The notes under the pieces: generated by a model | What the model was told of the DNA's origin: nothing | Database searches by the model: none | Seen by the model: the letters and a program-made list of their open reading frames with translations, nothing else | Part shown: positions 59,777 through 64,000 of the stretch, one piece after another | Layout: every line of letters starts with the position of its first letter | Position numbering within the stretch: the stretch's first letter is position 1 | Position numbers and translations under genes: made by a program | Source of the DNA: Acidobacteriota bacterium | GTDB taxonomy: Bacteria; Acidobacteriota; Terriglobia; Bryobacterales; Bryobacteraceae | NCBI GenBank assembly: GCA_029776225.1 | Contig: JAKOTR010000011.1 | Coordinates: 310,001 to 374,000 of the forward strand | Direction: 5' to 3' | DNA: 64,000 bases

Positions 59777-60928
59777 ATGGGTTGCGATGCTTCCGAGAAT
59801 TTGTCCGGAACCGCCGCCCCTGCGCTCTGGGAGGCCTACCGCGATCAGTTTCCGGTGACTCAACAAGCCGTTTACCTCAACCACGCCGCGGTCGCGCCCC
59901 TCTCTAAACCCGCCGCCGACGCGATGAAGCGCCTGGCGGATGACGCCTTGCACTTCGGCTCCTCCCATTACTCGGAGTGGATGGAGACGTACGAGGGTCT
60001 GCGGCTGGCCGCCGCCCGACTCATCGGGGCCCACCGCGACGAAATCGCGCTGGTCAAGAACACCTCCGAAGGCATCGCCACCGTGGCCATCGGCCTGGAT
60101 TGGCGTCCCGGCGATAAGGTGGTGGCGTTTCAAGAGGAATTTCCGGCCAATTACTATCCGTGGAAGCGGCTGGAATCGCGGGGGATCCGGGTGGAATGGC
60201 TTTCGGCGTTCAGCCCGCTGGACCGCATCGACGAGGCCTGCCGCGGGGCGCGGCTCCTGGCGATCAGCCACGTCCAGTACCTCAGCGGCTACCGCGCCAA
60301 CCTCGAGGCGATCGGCGAAATCTGCCACCGGCGCGGCTGCCTGTTCCTGGTGGACGCCATCCAGGGCCTCGGCGCGTTCCCCGTCGACGTCCGGAAGGCT
60401 CGCATTCACGCCCTGGCCGCCGACGGCCATAAATGGCTGTTGGGTCCGGAAGGTTGCGGCATCCTGTACATACAAAAGGACATACAGGATCAGATCGAGC
60501 CGGTGGAGTTCGGCTGGACCAACGTGGCCGCCTACGCCGACTACGCCAGCCGGGATATGACGCTGCGGCCCGACGCCGGCCGCTACGAGTGCGGCACGCT
60601 GAACACCATCGGCTGCTACGGTTTGCGCGCCTCGGTCGAGTTTCTGCTTTCCGTCGGGATCGACCGCATCGCCGCGCAGGTGCAGGCTTTGGGCGACCGC
60701 ATTGCCGCCGGCGCCGCCGCCAAGGGGTATGAGGTCCTCGGAACCAGGACCCCGGAGACCGGCGCCGGGATCGTCAGCATCCGGAAACCGGGCCAGGATG
60801 CGCGCTTGACCGTGAGATCGCTGAAATCGTTGGGCTTTATCGCCGCTCCGCGCCAGGGCTGGGTGCGGCTATCCCCGCATTTCTACATCAGCCCGGATGA
60901 TATCGACCGTTTGCTTGCCGCCCTGTAG
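59777..60928 (+). CDS. class V aminotransferase (cysteine desulfurase-like fold)
   Basis: 383 residues from ATG 59777; a TTG three codons earlier is possible but lies inside the ribosome-binding stretch GGAAGGA. PLP enzyme: QAVYLNHAAVAPLSKPAADAM, LVKNTSEGIATVAIGLDW, VDAIQGLGAFPVDV and Schiff-base Lys in LAADGHKWLLGPEG. C-terminal VRLSPHFYISPDDIDRLL. The active-site Cys loop of true NifS/SufS enzymes is not evident, so an aminotransferase, lyase or epimerase role is more likely; substrate unknown. Monocistronic, convergent with the next gene (3 nt). Confidence 0.87.
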   Translation: MGCDASENLSGTAAPALWEAYRDQFPVTQQAVYLNHAAVAPLSKPAADAMKRLADDALHFGSSHYSEWMETYEGLRLAAARLIGAHRDEIALVKNTSEGIATVAIGLDWRPGDKVVAFQEEFPANYYPWKRLESRGIRVEWLSAFSPLDRIDEACRGARLLAISHVQYLSGYRANLEAIGEICHRRGCLFLVDAIQGLGAFPVDVRKARIHALAADGHKWLLGPEGCGILYIQKDIQDQIEPVEFGWTNVAAYADYASRDMTLRPDAGRYECGTLNTIGCYGLRASVEFLLSVGIDRIAAQVQALGDRIAAGAAAKGYEVLGTRTPETGAGIVSIRKPGQDARLTVRSLKSLGFIAAPRQGWVRLSPHFYISPDDIDRLLAAL

Positions 60929-60931
60929 GGG

Positions 60932-61438
60932 TTAACGCGGCTGTTGCGGTTCCTCGCCGGATGGCGGTTTTACTGCGGGGACGGAGTTGGCGGAGTTGGC
61001 ATTCTCCCGCCGGGGTCCCAGACCCAAAGAGATCAAGGTGAGCGAATCCAGTTTGCCGTCCGGCTTCAAATTCTGATCCTGCTGGAATTTTTTCAGCGCC
61101 TCCGTGCATTCGGAGTCCCAGACGCCGTTCGCGCTGCCCTGATAGTAGCCTTTATCGATCAGAGCTTGTTGGATTTCGCGGTAGCGCTCAGGCGTCGGCG
61201 CCATCTGCCCCGTTCGCCAGCTTTGCTTCGCGGCGGGAGCGCGCTTGCGGGCGGTTTGCTTCTTTGCCGTTTTCTTCGCTGCTGTGGTTTTCTTGGCCGT
61301 GGTTTTCTTGGCGGCAGGTGTGGTTGCTTTCTTTGATGCGGCTGTAGCGGGTTTCGAGGCCGCGGTCTTTTCCTGGGCTGCGCAGGGAGCCGGAAGAGCC
61401 AGAAGCAGGACTAAGCACAGCGCGCCATATACTCGCAA
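60932..61438 (-). CDS. secreted peptidoglycan-binding protein with Ala/Lys-rich histone-like linker
   Basis: About 168 residues. The frame opens at TTG 61456 with GGAGAG inside it; the TTG at 61438, six bases after GGAGAG, is preferred. Signal peptide ending near APCAAQ, then ~50 residues of KKATTPAAKKTTAKKTT-type repeats resembling histone H1 tails, then one PG_binding_1 domain (RYREIQQALIDKGYYQGSANG, TEALKKFQQDQNLKPDGKLD). The cationic linker could bind wall polymers or DNA. It ends in a Pro/Glu-rich tail. Confidence 0.8.
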   Translation of the reverse strand: MRVYGALCLVLLLALPAPCAAQEKTAASKPATAASKKATTPAAKKTTAKKTTAAKKTAKKQTARKRAPAAKQSWRTGQMAPTPERYREIQQALIDKGYYQGSANGVWDSECTEALKKFQQDQNLKPDGKLDSLTLISLGLGPRRENANSANSVPAVKPPSGEEPQQPR

Positions 61439-61544
61439 ACGCAACTCTCCAAACAAGGATTCAAAATAACACCGCCGGTGGTTGTTGTTCTTATTGCGGC
61501 CGGACTGGTTTCGAGGCCGCGGCCGGACCGGCGCTTGCGTAGGC

Positions 61545-61575
61545 CGGGGAACACCAGGCGGCCCGGTGTTCCCCG
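61545..61575 (-). terminator. hairpin 3' of the DegP-like gene
   Basis: CGGGGAACACC/GGTGTTCCCCG, an 11-bp stem with a 9-nt loop, 15 nt downstream of the protease stop on the minus strand. No T-tract follows, so it may be a Rho-assisted terminator or RNA-stabilising hairpin. Confidence 0.5.
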
Positions 61576-61589
61576 ACCCGGCTATCGTA

Positions 61590-63206
61590 TCACGGACTGG
61601 GGGTCAAAGTGCCCGCAAGAAAGACTGGCTGCCACGCGATCTCGCCTGGGCGCGTGCCTTGGCCCCTGATGCCACGCATGACCTTGATGGCAACAGGGTC
61701 GCCCGGCTTCAGAGTCGCCTGGATCCGCTGCACGTCATCGGTGGATGCAACTGGCCGGCGGTTGATGGCCAATATGATGTCGCGCGGGACGACACCGATG
61801 TCCTCGGCGAACGAGTTGGGCGTCACGCCGGTCACCAGCACACCGCCTTTTTCGGTGAAGCCCATGCGCTCGCGCATGCCATCGGTAAGGTTTTGTATGC
61901 TGAGGCCGAATTTCACCTCGGCGGCGGACTTCTCCTCCGCGGTCTCCTCGCGGCGGAACCGGCGGAACTGCGGGGCGTTGGCCCAAACCTCGGAGCGCTC
62001 GGCGATTTTGACCTTGACGTCCATCTTGCGGCCGTCGCGCAGCAACGTGAGCGTCACTTCCGAGCCCACCGGCGTATTGGAGACGCGGCTCACCAGGTCG
62101 TCGCCGTCCTTGATTGGCTGCCCGTTCAGCGCGATGATCACGTCCTCGACCTTCACGCCGGCCTTGTCGCTGGGCCCGTTCGGCTCCACCTGGGTGACGA
62201 ACACGCCGTGCTTGGCGCCGTAGACTGCCAGCGTTTCCGGCCTCTCGTTCGCGTTGAACCCTACGCCGATGCTGCCGCGCGAAACCCGGCCCGTGCGGAC
62301 GATCTGGTTGTACACGTTCACGGCGAGGTTGATGGGCAATGCGAACCCTATGCCCTGGTAGCCGCCGTTTTCTGTCGCGATGGCGGTATTGATTCCGATC
62401 ACCTGCCCCTTGATGTCAAGCAGCGGTCCGCCGCTGTTGCCCGGGTTAATGGCCGCGTCGGTCTGAAGGAATTTCTGCAACTGGTGCTCGACGCCGCCGA
62501 TGTCGCGGCCTGTGGCGCTGATGATGCCCGCGGTCACGGTCGCTTCCAGCCCGAATGGAGAACCGATGGCCACCGCCCAATCGCCCACCTGCACGCCGTC
62601 CGAGTTTCCGATCTTCGCTGGCACGAATATCCTGCTTTGCTCGACTTTAATTACGGCGAGATCGGTTTCCGGGTCCGCACCCACCAGCCTGGCCGTGTAT
62701 TCCACCGGGTCGCCGTTGAACTTCACCCGGATCCTTGAGGCGTTCTCCACTACGTGGAGGTTCGTCAGGATATACCCCTTTTCGTCTACGACCACGCCCG
62801 AGCCGGTGCCCTGGCGGCGGCCGAACGGGAGCTGCGGAATATCCGGTTCCTGGCCGAAAAAGCGGCGGAAGAGATCGAGCCCCCCAGAATCGCCCTCTTC
62901 GTCGCCCTGGGGGACAGGAGAGGGACGGCGGTTCCGCGATTGCGCCGAGGTGCGCGGGTTGTAGATGGACGTGATGTTCACGACCGAGGGTTCGAGCTGC
63001 TTGGCGAGCGCGCTGAAGGCGGTAGAGAGTTGCACCGGACTCGGGATTTCCAGCGTGCTTGCATCCGGCACGCCCCCCTGCTCCTTCCCGGCGTGCACGG
63101 CCGTGTTGATCAGCGTGCCGATCAGGATGCCGATCGACAACGTGAACGTAAGCAAAGTGACCGATAGCACCTTCTGGCGCTTCAGTTGACCCAGTAGTTT
63201 CATCAC
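61590..63206 (-). CDS. DegP/HtrA-type periplasmic serine protease (Do family)
   Basis: 538 residues; one N-terminal membrane segment (VLSVTLLTFTLSIGILIGTLI) acting as anchor or signal. Trypsin-like domain with catalytic His in YILTNLHVVENA, Asp in DPETDLAVIKV and Ser in INPGNSGGPLLD; then two PDZ domains (GSIGVGFNANERPETLAVYG; VKFGLSIQNLTDGMRERMGF). A disordered loop rich in Arg/Pro after residue ~85 corresponds to the LA loop. Chaperone-protease for misfolded envelope proteins. Two TATAAT hexamers lie upstream. Confidence 0.93.
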   Translation of the reverse strand: MMKLLGQLKRQKVLSVTLLTFTLSIGILIGTLINTAVHAGKEQGGVPDASTLEIPSPVQLSTAFSALAKQLEPSVVNITSIYNPRTSAQSRNRRPSPVPQGDEEGDSGGLDLFRRFFGQEPDIPQLPFGRRQGTGSGVVVDEKGYILTNLHVVENASRIRVKFNGDPVEYTARLVGADPETDLAVIKVEQSRIFVPAKIGNSDGVQVGDWAVAIGSPFGLEATVTAGIISATGRDIGGVEHQLQKFLQTDAAINPGNSGGPLLDIKGQVIGINTAIATENGGYQGIGFALPINLAVNVYNQIVRTGRVSRGSIGVGFNANERPETLAVYGAKHGVFVTQVEPNGPSDKAGVKVEDVIIALNGQPIKDGDDLVSRVSNTPVGSEVTLTLLRDGRKMDVKVKIAERSEVWANAPQFRRFRREETAEEKSAAEVKFGLSIQNLTDGMRERMGFTEKGGVLVTGVTPNSFAEDIGVVPRDIILAINRRPVASTDDVQRIQATLKPGDPVAIKVMRGIRGQGTRPGEIAWQPVFLAGTLTPSP

Positions 63207-63231
63207 GGTGTCTCCAACGGCAGGCTTCTAC

Positions 63232-63249
63232 ATTATAGCCGCGATTATA
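63232..63249 (-). promoter_or_regulatory. tandem -10 elements before the degP-like gene
   Basis: On the minus strand, TATAAT occurs at 63249-63244 and again at 63237-63232, 12 bp apart, 26-43 bp before the ATG at 63206. No good -35 hexamer accompanies either, which may point to an extended -10 or alternative sigma factor. Confidence 0.4.
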
Positions 63250-63345
63250 ACCGCCCCCGCCCAGCCGGGGTTGCAGCCGGTGCGCCCTTCACGCTCGCCG
63301 GGCGGTAAGAAAGCACCCTCGCGATGCACATGTAAACAAAAAATC

Positions 63346-64000
63346 CTACGCGGGCGGCCGGCGCAGCGCGAACGGTTTTAACTCCACCAGCAGAATGCCC
63401 GAAAGGATCAGCGCCGCGCCCAAGGCCGCCTTGCGTGACAGCACCTCGCCGGTCACAACGAAAGACGTCACCCAGGCAAACACCGGCTCGAGCGCCAGGA
63501 TGAGCGCCGTGCGCGTCGGCGTGGTGTACTGCTGCGCCCAGGTCTGCACCGAGAATGCCAGTGCCGTGGCGAGCAGGCCGGTAACGATCACCGCCGCAAC
63601 GACGCCGGCGCTCCACCTGATGAACGGCGTTTCCAGCCACCAGAAGCCGGCGAGCGACATCGCGGCGGTGGTGGCGAGCTGAACCAGCGTCAATGCCTGG
63701 AAGCCTATCTTCGGGGCGTAATAACCGACCACCAGGATGTGCGCGGCGAAAGCCACCGCGCAGGCTAAAGTCAACAGGTCGCCCTTTTCCATGTGGAGCG
63801 AACCGGCGGGCATGGTCAGCAGCGCCAGGCCTGCCGTCGCAACCGCCACGCCGATCGCCTCCGAAGGATGCGGGACCTTGCGCTGCACCACCCCCGCCAG
63901 CACGGGCACCATCACAATCGCCAGCCCGGTGATGAAGGCCGACTTGGACGGAGTCGTGTACCGGAGGCCGAAAGTCTGGAACGCGTAACCGCCGAACAGG
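63346..64000 (-). CDS. EamA/DMT family transporter (N-terminus beyond window)
   Basis: About 218 C-terminal residues are visible; the frame runs out of the window at its right edge, so the protein is incomplete. Helices and family motifs: GYAFQTFGLRYTTPSKSAFITGL, VHPSEAIGVAVATAGL-like second helix (KVPHPSEAIGVAVA), and the second EamA repeat with WAQQYTTPTRTALILALEPVFAW, the conserved motif of this superfamily. Drug/metabolite exporter of unknown substrate. Stop at 63346 lies 139 nt before the degP-like start on the same strand. Confidence 0.88.
   Translation of the reverse strand, partial: LFGGYAFQTFGLRYTTPSKSAFITGLAIVMVPVLAGVVQRKVPHPSEAIGVAVATAGLALLTMPAGSLHMEKGDLLTLACAVAFAAHILVVGYYAPKIGFQALTLVQLATTAAMSLAGFWWLETPFIRWSAGVVAAVIVTGLLATALAFSVQTWAQQYTTPTRTALILALEPVFAWVTSFVVTGEVLSRKAALGAALILSGILLVELKPFALRRPPA

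Overview
The window is a high-GC bacterial chromosome segment that most resembles Acidobacteriota, probably the Bryobacter/Solibacter group. The evidence is a PadR regulator paired with an acidobacterial-type duplicated orphan permease (ADOP, at 34.9-37.8 kb), a very long TonB-dependent receptor with an N-terminal carboxypeptidase-regulatory domain, a CRTAC1-type FG-GAP/ASPIC-UnbV protein, GH28 and GH172 hydrolases, and many small secreted carboxypeptidase-regulatory-like proteins. The taxonomic call is an inference from gene content.

Layout. 1-9.2 kb: surface polysaccharide cluster (heparinase II/III-like protein facing a minus-strand operon of O-antigen polymerase/ligase, asparagine-synthase-like amidotransferase and two glycosyltransferases, with a DUF1698 methyltransferase upstream). 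9.2-13.0 kb: DUF488, then a tightly packed plus-strand operon (LysW-like acidic zinc ribbon, two exported carboxypeptidase-regulatory-like proteins, two thioredoxin-fold proteins, an SDR) and the initiator tRNA gene. 13.3-13.8 kb: a decayed higBA toxin-antitoxin pair. 13.9-24.1 kb: GH28, HTH protein, DUF302-like protein, NtrB/NtrC-like two-component pair, small orphan proteins, GH172 and an MFS exporter. 24.1-34.7 kb: a seven-gene minus-strand operon (RidA, HzsA-related cytochrome, CRTAC1 family protein, ten-haem cytochrome/beta-propeller fusion, regulator-type propeller, two periplasmic binding proteins). Five of its six junctions overlap or abut, and the sixth gap is 13 nt. 34.9-41.5 kb: PadR gene with operator-like repeats, a frameshift-ridden ADOP permease and a TonB receptor behind a consensus promoter. 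41.6-48.0 kb: housekeeping genes (leuA, ddl, arginase, asnS, sugar isomerase, rlmB-like). 48.3-55.4 kb: a type I-G (former I-U) CRISPR-Cas effector operon (csb1, csb2, cas3 with C-terminal HD, a Cas8/Cas3-extension-like gene), preceded by a Cas2-fold gene and a two-unit repeat resembling a CRISPR remnant. No cas1 or cas4 and no real array are present. 55.4-64 kb: amidohydrolase, DoxX-thioredoxin protein, M48 protease, class V aminotransferase, peptidoglycan-binding protein, DegP-like protease and an EamA transporter cut by the window edge.

The two parts most likely to hold something not yet described are the 24.1-34.7 kb cytochrome/propeller operon, whose genes are translationally coupled but match no pathway I know, and the adaptation-less I-G locus with its private Cas2-like gene. 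All functions are read from sequence; no database search was possible.
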